NCBI GenBank assembly: GCA_964614605.1
Contig: CAZTLU010000095.1
Coordinates: 1 to 5,598, forward strand
DNA length: 5,598 nt
DNA from: Fimenecus sp964614605
GTDB taxonomy: Bacteria > Bacillota > Clostridia > Oscillospirales > Acutalibacteraceae
Reading direction: 5' to 3'
Shown here one piece after another: positions 1-5,598 of this stretch. A program made the position numbers and the translations under genes. The notes under the pieces were generated by a model that was not told the origin of the DNA, made no database searches, and was given only the letters and a program-made list of their open reading frames with translations. How positions within the stretch are numbered: the stretch's first letter is position 1; every line of letters starts with the position of its first letter.

Positions 1-128
1 ACATGACAAATAGGACATTCAAAATCCTCGGGTAAATCCTCAAATTTTGTGCCGGGAGTTATATCCATTTCCGGACACCCCGCCTCTTCGTCATACATCC
101 AGCCACATACCTCGCAAACATAAACCAT
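1..128 (-). CDS. Rubredoxin, C-terminus cut off by the window edge
   Basis: This is a small iron-sulfur-type electron carrier; one Fe is held by four cysteines, and rubredoxins act in the cytoplasm of anaerobes in electron transfer, often to oxygen- and peroxide-detoxifying enzymes. The reading frame starts at the ATG whose first base is 128 and gives 42 complete residues before the edge. The start MVYVCEVCGWMY, the middle TPGTKFEDLPEDF and the end CPICH match the classical rubredoxin layout. The metal ligands are C5, C8, C38 and C41, with the same spacing as C6/C9/C39/C42 of Clostridium pasteurianum rubredoxin. About 10 residues should lie outside the window. An AGAGGT ribosome binding site (135-140, minus strand) sits 6 bases before the ATG. 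Two oddities are a His (H42) where the second CPxC motif is normally followed by Gly, and an extra Cys at position 18. It lies downstream of the hydrolase gene on the same strand, but 304 bases away, so it is probably a separate transcript. Confidence 0.93.
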   Translation of the reverse strand, partial: MVYVCEVCGWMYDEEAGCPEMDITPGTKFEDLPEDFECPICH

Positions 129-223
129 AAAAATACCTCTTTTCAGTTTTTTGTAGTTTATGCACAAAACAAATTTATATGTAATAATTGTTTTATTAAC
201 TCGACAAATTGGGGTTTGTTGAA

Positions 224-251
224 ATGCAAATTGCAAAATGCAAAACGCAAA
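224..251. repeat. Heptanucleotide tandem repeat, 4 copies of (A/T)(T/C)GCAAA
   Basis: Four uninterrupted 7-base units are directly visible: ATGCAAA (224-230), TTGCAAA (231-237), ATGCAAA (238-244) and ACGCAAA (245-251). The GCAAA core is identical in all four; only the first two positions vary. The 7-base period does not keep a reading frame and no ORF crosses it, so this is a non-coding array. It lies about 100 bases upstream of the rubredoxin start and just left of the palindromic elements. Its function is unknown; slippage at a simple repeat is the plainest explanation, and tandem protein-binding sites are an alternative. Confidence 0.8.
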
Positions 252-253
252 GT

Positions 254-272
254 ATCGGGTCTGCGACGCGAT
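254..272. repeat. Short imperfect hairpin
   Basis: ATCG-G-GTC and GAC-G-CGAT can pair as an 8-position stem with one G/G mismatch around a TGC loop. It directly follows the heptamer array and precedes element A. No T tract follows on either strand, so it is not an obvious terminator. Its compact G/C-rich style in an A/T-rich surround resembles the hairpins of elements A and B, and it may be a degenerate relic of one. Confidence 0.45.
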
Positions 273-296
273 TATATATCTTACCAATATGGTAGG

Positions 297-375
297 TTGT
301 AGGGGCGATTCACGAATCGCCCGAATTAGATTATCAGAAAATTTAGAACGGTCGCTTCGTGAAGCGACCCTACAT
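297..375 (+). repeat. Nested palindromic repeat element A (two hairpins inside a terminal inverted repeat)
   Basis: Short terminal inverted repeats TGTAGGG (298-304) and CCCTACA (368-374) enclose two strong palindromes. Hairpin 1 is GGGCGATTC (303-311) with GAATCGCCC (314-322). Hairpin 2 is GGTCGCTTC (350-358) with GAAGCGACC (361-369). A 27-base A/T-rich spacer (323-349) separates them. Each palindrome is 20 bases with perfectly complementary 9-base arms, so the whole can fold as a three-way or cruciform structure. A similar element in the opposite orientation lies at about 1381-1455. No ORF or transposase is inside. It looks like a small dispersed non-coding repeat (MITE- or REP-like); in transcripts from the hydrolase gene it would lie in the 3' untranslated region and could stabilise or end the message. 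The structure is certain from sequence; family identity and mobility are inference. Confidence 0.75.
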
Positions 376-432
376 TGTTTGATGGTCGATTTTAGTAATA
401 CATCAAATTGAAAAGAGTTCGACAAATTCAAA

Positions 433-1359
433 TTATATTTCAATTTCTGCGGTAATCATAAAATGGTCGGATACATAAGATTTGCCGATTTTTTCTTCGT
501 GGACTTTATAATTTTTTATTTTTACGGTTTCGTCTGCGAATATGAAATCGATGGGTGCGGTGTGCGGGAATTTACCCCACTCGTGATATGTTGCAGTTGT
601 TTTACTATTTTCAGATATATCACAAGCACTTACAAAACCCTTTTGCTTCAAAGCCTGCACCGCAAGCCCGTCCGGATATTGATTAAAATCCCCTGTTATT
701 ACAACCGGCAGGTTTGAATATTTGGATTTTAAAGCTTCAGCCTTTTGGGCTATGAGTGTTCCGCCCAGATTTTGTGCCTCTGTACTTGAATTATCAAGAT
801 GTGTATTCAGATGTGCAAAAACGAAGCCTGTTTCTTTATTTTTAAGCACAACATAAGAGCAAATTCTGTTACAGCCGGCGCCCTCAAATTTAGATTCTGT
901 TTCGGGCGTGAGCGAAATCCAGAAGGTATCGCTTTCAAGCAATTCAAATTTATCTTTAAGATAGAATATTCCGCTCATTTCAGAGGTTTCTTCCTTATCG
1001 TCGCCGCCGCGTTTAACTCCGTAATAAGCATATTGGGGCAAAAGAGTTTCCAATTTTTCCACCCAGATACTATTAAGCTCTTGCACGCCGAGAACATCGG
1101 GCAAAGTATCATTGATTTGCTGTGCAAAAAGGTGCGCACGACGGGTTGTGTATGTACCCTCAAGCAAGTTGCCCCAAGGTGCCGCCGTATTATAGCTTGC
1201 AACCAACAGGCTTTCATTATTGTCTATTCTTTCATCGGCAGATTTTATTTCTACCTCGGGCGTCATCGGGTAAACCCCGAAAAACACACCAACGGCAATA
1301 CCCAGTGCCGTCACTAATGCAACAGATGATAAAATTATTGCTTTAACTTTTTTGTTCAT
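433..1359 (-). CDS. Exported or membrane-anchored endonuclease/exonuclease/phosphatase (EEP) family hydrolase
   Basis: A 308-residue metal-dependent phosphoester hydrolase of the DNase I / exonuclease III / sphingomyelinase fold. The EEP motifs appear in order: SYN with N57, QE with E94 (metal ligand), HLNTH with H183 and H187, GDFN with D224 and N226 (active site), PIDFIF with D271, and the final SDH with D298 and H299 (catalytic His). Residues 1-31 are a Lys-rich start followed by one hydrophobic segment (about 7-30), which reads as an uncleaved anchor or signal peptide, so the catalytic domain should act outside the membrane. There is no lipobox cysteine nearby. The start is backed by AAGGAAAG (1365-1372, minus strand) 5 bases before the ATG. 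The substrate cannot be read from sequence: nucleic acid, phospholipid and sugar or inositol phosphates are all used in this family. The gene is divergent from trkA, is flanked by palindromic elements A and B, and appears single-gene. Confidence 0.9.
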   Translation of the reverse strand: MNKKVKAIILSSVALVTALGIAVGVFFGVYPMTPEVEIKSADERIDNNESLLVASYNTAAPWGNLLEGTYTTRRAHLFAQQINDTLPDVLGVQELNSIWVEKLETLLPQYAYYGVKRGGDDKEETSEMSGIFYLKDKFELLESDTFWISLTPETESKFEGAGCNRICSYVVLKNKETGFVFAHLNTHLDNSSTEAQNLGGTLIAQKAEALKSKYSNLPVVITGDFNQYPDGLAVQALKQKGFVSACDISENSKTTATYHEWGKFPHTAPIDFIFADETVKIKNYKVHEEKIGKSYVSDHFMITAEIEI

Positions 1360-1380
1360 ATTATCTTTCCTTTTTATCGC

Positions 1381-1455
1381 AAGGGTCGGCGTCTTCGACG
1401 GCCCTAATATAATAGCTTGTCTTGAAACGGGGCGCCGAGTCGTCGCCCACTACAA
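1381..1455 (-). repeat. Nested palindromic repeat element B (same architecture as element A, opposite orientation)
   Basis: Read on the minus strand it begins TTGTAG, as element A does on the plus strand. Hairpin 1 (1430-1448) pairs GGGCG with CGCCC, then has one mismatch and two more pairs. Hairpin 2 (1382-1405) pairs AGGGTCG with CGGCCCT (including a G/T wobble), with further pairing beyond one mismatch. A 24-base A/T-rich spacer (1406-1429) separates them, against 27 bases in element A. The inner stem sequences differ between A and B while both copies stay largely self-complementary. The element ends 21 bases before the hydrolase start codon, inside the predicted leader of that gene. The outer end CGATAA/TTGCG is not complementary to TTGTAG here, so its terminal inverted repeat is more degenerate than in A. 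Confidence 0.65.
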
Positions 1456-1482
1456 TTAAATTACACAACTTAATATACATCT

Positions 1483-1511
1483 ACTTTATCACAATTATTT
1501 TTATCAGTCAA
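1483..1511 (-). promoter_or_regulatory. Predicted sigma-70-type promoter for the EEP hydrolase gene
   Basis: On the minus strand, TTGACT (1506-1511) is a 5/6 match to the -35 consensus. It is followed after exactly 17 bases by TAAAGT (1483-1488), a 4/6 match to TATAAT. Transcription would start near 1476, leaving a leader of about 115 bases that contains all of element B. No other promoter-like pair is better placed for this gene. It is prediction only. Confidence 0.45.
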
Positions 1512-1514
1512 TTG

Positions 1515-1546
1515 TTGTAAAATCGTTTTTTTTGTGCTAATATAAT
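1515..1546 (+). promoter_or_regulatory. Candidate promoter of the trkA-trkH-alr operon
   Basis: A perfect -10 box TATAAT lies at 1541-1546, 40 bases before the trkA start. The best -35-like word, TTGTAA (1515-1520), is 20 bases upstream, longer than ideal, so the promoter may be weak or activator-helped; a second A/T-rich word, TATAAA (1552-1557), could serve instead. The leader would be roughly 35 bases, too short for a large riboswitch. It is back-to-back with the hydrolase promoter; the two -35 regions are only 3 bases apart, so occupancy of one could affect the other. Confidence 0.4.
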
Positions 1547-1586
1547 ATCTGTATAAATTTAAGTATTTTTAAGAAGGTACGATTTT

Positions 1587-2945
1587 ATGAAAATTGTTAT
1601 CGTAGGTGACGGCAAGGTTGGCGCCACACTCGTTGAGCATCTTTCAGCCGAGGGTCACGACATTGTTGTTGTTGACCGCAACCCAAAGGTTATTGAGCAA
1701 ATGGTAAACTCCTTTGATGTTATGGGCATTTGCGGAAACGGTGCAAGCTATGAGCTTCAGCTTGAAGCAGGTGTAGAGGATTCTGACCTTTTTATTGCTG
1801 CCACTTCATCGGACGAGCTTAATATTCTCAGTTGTCTTATGGCAAAAAAAGCAGGTGCGCAGCGCACTATTGCAAGAGTTAGAAATCCCGATTATTTAAA
1901 GCAAATTCCGTTCTTTAAGGACGAATTAGGGCTCAGTATGATTGTTAACCCCGAATTTGACGCTGCTAACGAAATTGCTAAAGTGCTCCGTTTCCCCAAT
2001 GCTATAAACATTGAAACCTTTTATCGCGGACTTGTGGATTTGGTTGAGCTTAAACTCGACGCAGGCAATCCCCTGTGCGATATGCAGCTTATGGACATTT
2101 TTAACGCCTTCAATGTAAAGATTCTTATTTGTGCCGTTCAGCGCAAAAATGAGGTTATTATTCCCCGCGGCGATTTCGTGCTTAAAGCAGGCGATAAAAT
2201 TCACATTACCGCCCCCCGCGGAGTGCTGGTAAGCTTTATGAAAAAGCTGAAAATTTATAAACACCGCACAAAAGACATTATGATTGTCGGCGGCGGTAAA
2301 CTTGGCTATTATCTCGCTCGTCAGCTTTGCAGTTCCGGCGGATATAATGTAAAGATTATCGAAAGTGATATGGAGCGTTGCGAAAAGCTTTGCGAGCTTT
2401 TGCCCGAGGCAAATATTATTCACGGGGACGGAACAGACCGTGCAGTATTACTTGAACAGGGAATTGAGGGGCAGGATGCATTCGTAGCCCTTACCACCAT
2501 TGATGAAGAAAACATTATCTCTGCAATGTATGCTTCGTCTCTCGGCATCAGCAAAACTGTTGCAAAGGTAAATCGCGTTTCTTATGAAGTGCTTGAAAGC
2601 ATTGGTATGGACAGTGCTTTCTCTTCAAAGGCAATTGCCGCAAACAGAATTATCGGTTATGTGCGTGCTCTTGAAAATTCAGGCGAAGAGTCAAGCGTGC
2701 AAACTCTTTATAAGCTTTTAGGCGGACAGGTTGAAGCACTTGAATTTAAAATAAATACAGATTTTTGGGGCGTTGGTGTTCCTCTTAAGGATTTGAAAAT
2801 CAAAAAAGACACTCTTATTGCCTGTATAATCAGAAAACACAAGGTGCTTTTCCCAGGCGGTAATGACTCAATTGAGCTTGGTGACAGAATTGTTCTTGTT
2901 ACAAAAAGTGACCACATCAGCAGTATTAACGAAATTTTCGAGTAA
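1587..2945 (+). CDS. trkA: Trk-type K+ uptake system, cytoplasmic gating subunit TrkA
   Basis: A 452-residue peripheral membrane protein that binds NAD(H) and other nucleotides and gates the K+ pore of TrkH. It has the full tandem layout of TrkA: a Rossmann-type RCK_N domain (about 1-130) with GDGKVG at 7-12 and an acidic ribose-binding D30; a TrkA_C domain (about 143-225); a second RCK_N (about 229-350) with GGGKLG at 235-240 and E259; and a second TrkA_C (about 370-452). Both glycine-rich loops are intact, so neither half looks degenerate. Length equals that of typical two-module TrkA rather than the half-length KtrA. The start is fixed by AAGAAGG (1571-1577) 9 bases upstream. It is first gene of the probable operon and the trkH start follows 9 bases after its stop, which agrees with a two-subunit complex. 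The product call is secure; which nucleotide gates it cannot be told from sequence. Confidence 0.96.
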   Translation: MKIVIVGDGKVGATLVEHLSAEGHDIVVVDRNPKVIEQMVNSFDVMGICGNGASYELQLEAGVEDSDLFIAATSSDELNILSCLMAKKAGAQRTIARVRNPDYLKQIPFFKDELGLSMIVNPEFDAANEIAKVLRFPNAINIETFYRGLVDLVELKLDAGNPLCDMQLMDIFNAFNVKILICAVQRKNEVIIPRGDFVLKAGDKIHITAPRGVLVSFMKKLKIYKHRTKDIMIVGGGKLGYYLARQLCSSGGYNVKIIESDMERCEKLCELLPEANIIHGDGTDRAVLLEQGIEGQDAFVALTTIDEENIISAMYASSLGISKTVAKVNRVSYEVLESIGMDSAFSSKAIAANRIIGYVRALENSGEESSVQTLYKLLGGQVEALEFKINTDFWGVGVPLKDLKIKKDTLIACIIRKHKVLFPGGNDSIELGDRIVLVTKSDHISSINEIFE

Positions 2946-2947
2946 GG
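2944..2947 (+). promoter_or_regulatory. trkH ribosome binding site overlapping the trkA stop codon
   Basis: AAGG shares two bases with the trkA TAA stop (2943-2945) and ends 7 bases before the trkH ATG. Ribosomes finishing TrkA would sit over the trkH initiation site, a classic layout for coupled, balanced synthesis of two complex partners. Confidence 0.6.
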
Positions 2948-2954
2948 TATTTGT

Positions 2955-4400
2955 ATGAATTATAAAATGGTTTTTAAAACCGTAGGCAGACTTTTAATGG
3001 TAGAAGCTTTGCTTATGCTTTTACCGCTTGCGGTCTCTCTTTATTACAAAGAAAAACTTGAATATGTATTTTTAATTACAATCGGCTTGTTACTCACGAC
3101 AAGCTTGATTATGATTGTTCAAAAGACTGAAAACAGACGAATCTACGCCCGCGAGGGTCTTGTTATCGTTTCGCTTTCATGGATTTTAATGTCGCTTTTC
3201 GGCGCGTTACCATATTTAATTTCCGGCGCAATATCTTCCCCCGTAGACGCCTTTTTTGAAACCGTTTCGGGATTCAGCACAACGGGTGCAACAATCCTCA
3301 CCGATATTGAAGCATTACCCAACTCTCTCCTTTTCTGGCGTTCCTTTACTCACTGGATTGGCGGTATGGGTATTATCGTTTTTGTTCTTGCCATTTTACC
3401 CAAAAAGGATATGCAATCAATGCACATTCTGCGAGCAGAAGTTCCCGGGCCTACCGTTGGCAAGCTTGTTTCAAAAACCATGGTAACTGCACGAATTCTT
3501 TATATTATTTATACCGTATTCACCATTGCTGAAATTATTGCTCTGTTTTGTTGTGATATGCCGTTTTTTGACAGTATAACAACTGCATTTTCAACTGCGG
3601 GCACAGGCGGATTTGCAATCAAGAACGCAAGTATTGCTGCATATAATAATTTAGGCGCTGAAATGGTAATTACAGTATTTATGGCGCTTTTCGGCATTAA
3701 CTTTAACCTTTTCTACCTTTTGCTCATAAGGCAGTTCAAAAGAGCGTTCAAGAGTGAAGAAATGTGGACATATTTAATTATTATCTTTGTATGCTTTGCT
3801 ATAATTACTGTGGACATTTATCCAATAGTCGACTCTCTCGGCACAGCGCTTCGTCAGTCCATCTTCCAGGTTGTTTCGGTTATTACCACAACAGGCTTTG
3901 TAACTGCCGATTTCAACACATGGCCCGTGCTTTCACAGATGATAATTATTATTCTGATGTTCCTTGGTGCTTGTTCGGGTTCAACCGGCGGCGGACTTAA
4001 GGTTGGACGAGTGTTAATTCTTGCGAAATCAGTTTTCAGAGAGCTTCGCAGAGCAATCAATCCAAATAGAGTAAAAGCAATTAAACTTGACGGTGCACTT
4101 ATTGACAATAGTGTAGTCAGCACCAACACCACATACTTCCTTATTTACATTTTTGTAATTGGTGTTTCAGTCTTGCTTTTGTCATTTAATCATTTCGATT
4201 TTTCAACAACCTTGACCGCTGTTGTAACCTGTATCAGCAACTTGGGACCGGGCTTGTCACGAGTAGGACCAATTGAAAATTTCAGCGAATTTTCTGACTT
4301 TTCAAAGCTTGTTCTCTGCGCCGATATGCTTATAGGAAGACTTGAGATTTTCCCGATAATTGTCCTCTTCATGCCTGCAACATGGCGTAAAAGTGTGTAA
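2955..4400 (+). CDS. trkH: Trk-type K+ uptake system, K+ translocating membrane subunit TrkH
   Basis: A 481-residue polytopic membrane protein that forms the K+ path through the membrane and works with TrkA. All four pore-loop repeats of the TrkH/TrkG/KtrB superfamily are visible, each with its filter glycine: SGFSTTGAT (G111), AFSTAGTGGF (G216), SVITTTGFV (G314) and CISNLGPG (G431). Family landmarks also present are FWRSFTHWIGGMGI (128-141), GACSGSTGGGLKVGR (338-352, the loop that obstructs the pore in the third repeat) and the end segment GRLEIFPIIVLF. Length is normal for TrkH and no pore element is missing. The start is set by an AAGG ribosome binding site (2944-2947) that overlaps the trkA stop codon, so the two genes are probably translationally coupled. 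Ion choice (K+ versus some Na+ leakage) cannot be settled by eye, but the glycine set favours K+. Confidence 0.96.
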   Translation: MNYKMVFKTVGRLLMVEALLMLLPLAVSLYYKEKLEYVFLITIGLLLTTSLIMIVQKTENRRIYAREGLVIVSLSWILMSLFGALPYLISGAISSPVDAFFETVSGFSTTGATILTDIEALPNSLLFWRSFTHWIGGMGIIVFVLAILPKKDMQSMHILRAEVPGPTVGKLVSKTMVTARILYIIYTVFTIAEIIALFCCDMPFFDSITTAFSTAGTGGFAIKNASIAAYNNLGAEMVITVFMALFGINFNLFYLLLIRQFKRAFKSEEMWTYLIIIFVCFAIITVDIYPIVDSLGTALRQSIFQVVSVITTTGFVTADFNTWPVLSQMIIIILMFLGACSGSTGGGLKVGRVLILAKSVFRELRRAINPNRVKAIKLDGALIDNSVVSTNTTYFLIYIFVIGVSVLLLSFNHFDFSTTLTAVVTCISNLGPGLSRVGPIENFSEFSDFSKLVLCADMLIGRLEIFPIIVLFMPATWRKSV

Positions 4401-4423
4401 ATCTATTTCTAAGAAGGTTTTTT

Positions 4424-5560
4424 ATGTTAACCAAAAGAGTTTATGCCAAAGTAAATCTTGGCAGCATACAAAAGAATATTGAAGCAATCAAAGCCAAATT
4501 GCCCGAAGGCACAGACATTACGGGCATTGTAAAGGCCGACGCATACGGTCACGGTGCCACAAGGGTTACTGAATTCCTTTGCGAATTGGGAATAAATCGC
4601 TTTGGTGTTGCAACTATGCAAGAAGCCCTCGACCTGCGCAATGACGGTGTGGTCGCGCCTATTCTTATTCTTGGCGAAACCTTTAAAGAAGATTTTCCCC
4701 TTGCAGTTGAAAACAATATTGACTGTACTGTTTCTGACTATGAAACTGCAAAATCTTTTGCAGTTATTGCAACAGAAATCGGAAAAGAGGCAACTGTACA
4801 CATCAAAATTGATACGGGTATGGGTAGAATCGGCTTTCAACCAAACGAGCAAAGTCTTGAAGATATCAAAAAGATTTTTGAATTGACCGGTATTTCTGTT
4901 GCAGGCATTTTCACACATTTTGCCTGTGCAGACTATGCCGACAAAACCTCTGCGGAAAATCAGCGAAAAAAATTCCTTGAATTCACCGACAAGCTGATTG
5001 CGGAGGGATATAATTTCAGACGCCACATGTTCAACAGTGCAGCGGCAATGGAAATGGACGGTTACTGCGGAGATACTGTGAGATGCGGAATTATGATGTA
5101 CGGGCTTTATCCGTCGGCAGAAATGAGCCGTGAATTCGTGCTTGAACCTGCTATGGAATTAAAAAGCAGTATTTCATTCATTAAAGATGTAAGCGCAGGA
5201 TTTACTGTAAGCTACGGCTCAACATTTGTGGCAGAAAAGGATATGAAAATTGCAACCGTACCCGTTGGATACGCAGACGGATATCCCCGTTACCTTTCAA
5301 ACAAGGGTGAAGTAATTGTAAAGGGCGTGCGTTGCAGAATTATCGGTAAAATCTGTATGGACCAGTTTATGATTGATGCGTCAGATGTTCCCGACGCCAA
5401 GGTTGGCGATGAGGTAACACTTGTGGGTGTCGACGGTAACGAGGTCATCACGATTGAAGATTTGTCACATCCCGATTATCGTTTCAATTACGAATTCTGT
5501 TGTTTGCTCAACAAACGAGTACCGAGGATTTATATTAGAAACGGTGAAATAATCAAATAA
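4424..5560 (+). CDS. alr: Alanine racemase (PLP-dependent)
   Basis: A 378-residue cytoplasmic enzyme that interconverts L- and D-alanine and supplies D-Ala for peptidoglycan, and for teichoic acid D-alanylation where present. The PLP lysine is K37 in VKADAYGHG; the opposing catalytic base is Y264 in SYGSTF. Other expected residues are present: K128 in HIKIDTGMGRIG (the position carbamylated in the Geobacillus enzyme), R135, H165 in FTHFACAD, R220 in VRCGIMMYGLYP, and M312-D313 in CMDQFMID. The layout is a TIM-barrel PLP domain (about 1-240) followed by the C-terminal beta domain (about 245-378). Length is typical. The start at 4424 is chosen because AAGAAGG (4411-4417) lies 6 bases before it, the same ribosome binding site as trkA. 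It is 23 bases after trkH on the same strand with no terminator between, so it is likely the last gene of the operon. Whether the cell has a second racemase cannot be seen here. Confidence 0.97.
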   Translation: MLTKRVYAKVNLGSIQKNIEAIKAKLPEGTDITGIVKADAYGHGATRVTEFLCELGINRFGVATMQEALDLRNDGVVAPILILGETFKEDFPLAVENNIDCTVSDYETAKSFAVIATEIGKEATVHIKIDTGMGRIGFQPNEQSLEDIKKIFELTGISVAGIFTHFACADYADKTSAENQRKKFLEFTDKLIAEGYNFRRHMFNSAAAMEMDGYCGDTVRCGIMMYGLYPSAEMSREFVLEPAMELKSSISFIKDVSAGFTVSYGSTFVAEKDMKIATVPVGYADGYPRYLSNKGEVIVKGVRCRIIGKICMDQFMIDASDVPDAKVGDEVTLVGVDGNEVITIEDLSHPDYRFNYEFCCLLNKRVPRIYIRNGEIIK

Positions 5561-5574
5561 ATGCATAATTAAAG

Positions 5575-5596
5575 GCGAGAGAAAAAATTCTCTCGC
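5575..5596 (+). terminator. Probable terminator hairpin after alr
   Basis: GCGAGAGAA (5575-5583) and TTCTCTCGC (5588-5596) form a perfect 9-bp stem with an AAAA loop, beginning 14 bases after the alr stop. The window ends two bases later, so the T tract required of a rho-independent terminator on the plus strand cannot be checked. Position just after the last operon gene supports the call. Confidence 0.65.
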
Positions 5597-5598
5597 TA

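Larger units (their letters stand above)
129..432. other. Gene-free stretch with repeats and hairpins between rubredoxin and EEP hydrolase genes
   Basis: I see no credible gene in these 304 bases. From left to right they hold: the rubredoxin ribosome binding site and A/T-rich leader (about 129-200); a TCGACAAATT word (201-210) that recurs at 419-428; a four-copy heptanucleotide tandem repeat (224-251); an imperfect hairpin (254-272); a short TACCA/TGGTA inverted repeat (282-294); and the nested palindrome element A (about 297-375). A rubredoxin promoter should be here, reading leftwards. TTGTCG (202-207, minus strand) could be a -35, but no well-spaced -10 follows: TATAAA at 173-178 is 23 bases away, so I do not call a promoter. 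No T-rich rho-independent terminator is visible after the hydrolase gene. Confidence 0.7.

Noticed and set aside
799..1317. 172-residue open frame on the plus strand
   Set aside because: It is antisense to the clearly real EEP hydrolase, has no ribosome binding site and no recognisable motif; it is a shadow of the minus-strand gene.
1267..1359. Lipoprotein signal for the EEP hydrolase
   Set aside because: The hydrophobic N-terminus has no cysteine at its end, so no lipobox is present.
297..1455. CRISPR array or composite insertion sequence
   Set aside because: There are only two elements, unlike in sequence, with no regular spacers and no transposase or cas gene.
1519..1533. T-rich run as a terminator
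   Set aside because: There is no stable G/C-rich stem before it and no gene ends nearby; it lies within the divergent promoter region.
1456..1586. Possible c-di-AMP or other riboswitch before the K+ operon
   Set aside because: K+ transporters are often under c-di-AMP riboswitches, but the candidate leader is only about 35 bases and shows no long paired structure.
1926..2423. 165-residue open frame on the minus strand inside trkA
   Set aside because: It lies wholly opposite a complete TrkA reading frame with intact motifs and shows no protein-like features of its own.
4427..5026. 199-residue open frame on the minus strand
   Set aside because: It is antisense to alr, rich in Cys, Asn and Phe in the manner of reverse-complement shadows, and lacks a ribosome binding site.

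Overview
The window looks like chromosome from an anaerobic, low- to mid-GC Gram-positive bacterium, most likely a Clostridia-type (Oscillospirales-like) gut organism. The grounds are a rubredoxin gene, A/T-rich intergenic DNA, strong purine-rich ribosome binding sites (AAGAAGG, AAAGGAAAG, AGAGGT) and protein sequences of clostridial style. This assignment is an inference from composition and gene style, not from a search.

Left part (1-1455), minus strand. A rubredoxin gene runs off the left edge (1-128). It is followed by a 304-base gene-free stretch (129-432) holding a four-copy 7-base tandem repeat, a small imperfect hairpin and a nested-palindrome element (element A, about 297-375). Next is an exported or membrane-anchored endonuclease/exonuclease/phosphatase (EEP) family hydrolase (433-1359). 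Just upstream of it is a second element of the same architecture in the opposite orientation (element B, about 1381-1455). The hydrolase gene is therefore bracketed by an inverted pair of structured repeats.

Centre (about 1456-1586) is a divergent promoter region. One predicted promoter faces left towards the hydrolase gene, with element B falling in its untranslated leader. A weaker one faces right towards trkA.

Right part (1587-5598), plus strand. Three genes are tightly packed: trkA (K+ channel gating subunit, tandem NAD-binding domains), trkH (K+ translocating membrane subunit) and alr (alanine racemase). The gaps are 9 and 23 bases, and each start has its own Shine-Dalgarno sequence, so they probably form one operon. 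TrkA and TrkH would form one K+ uptake complex. Alr supplies D-alanine for peptidoglycan, so the unit joins turgor and ion homeostasis to cell-wall precursor synthesis. A perfect 9-bp hairpin after alr is a likely terminator, although any T tract lies beyond the window.

All complete genes are intact and of normal length for their families, and no key catalytic residue is missing. No unknown protein system is visible. The least explained part is the pair of structured intergenic repeats.
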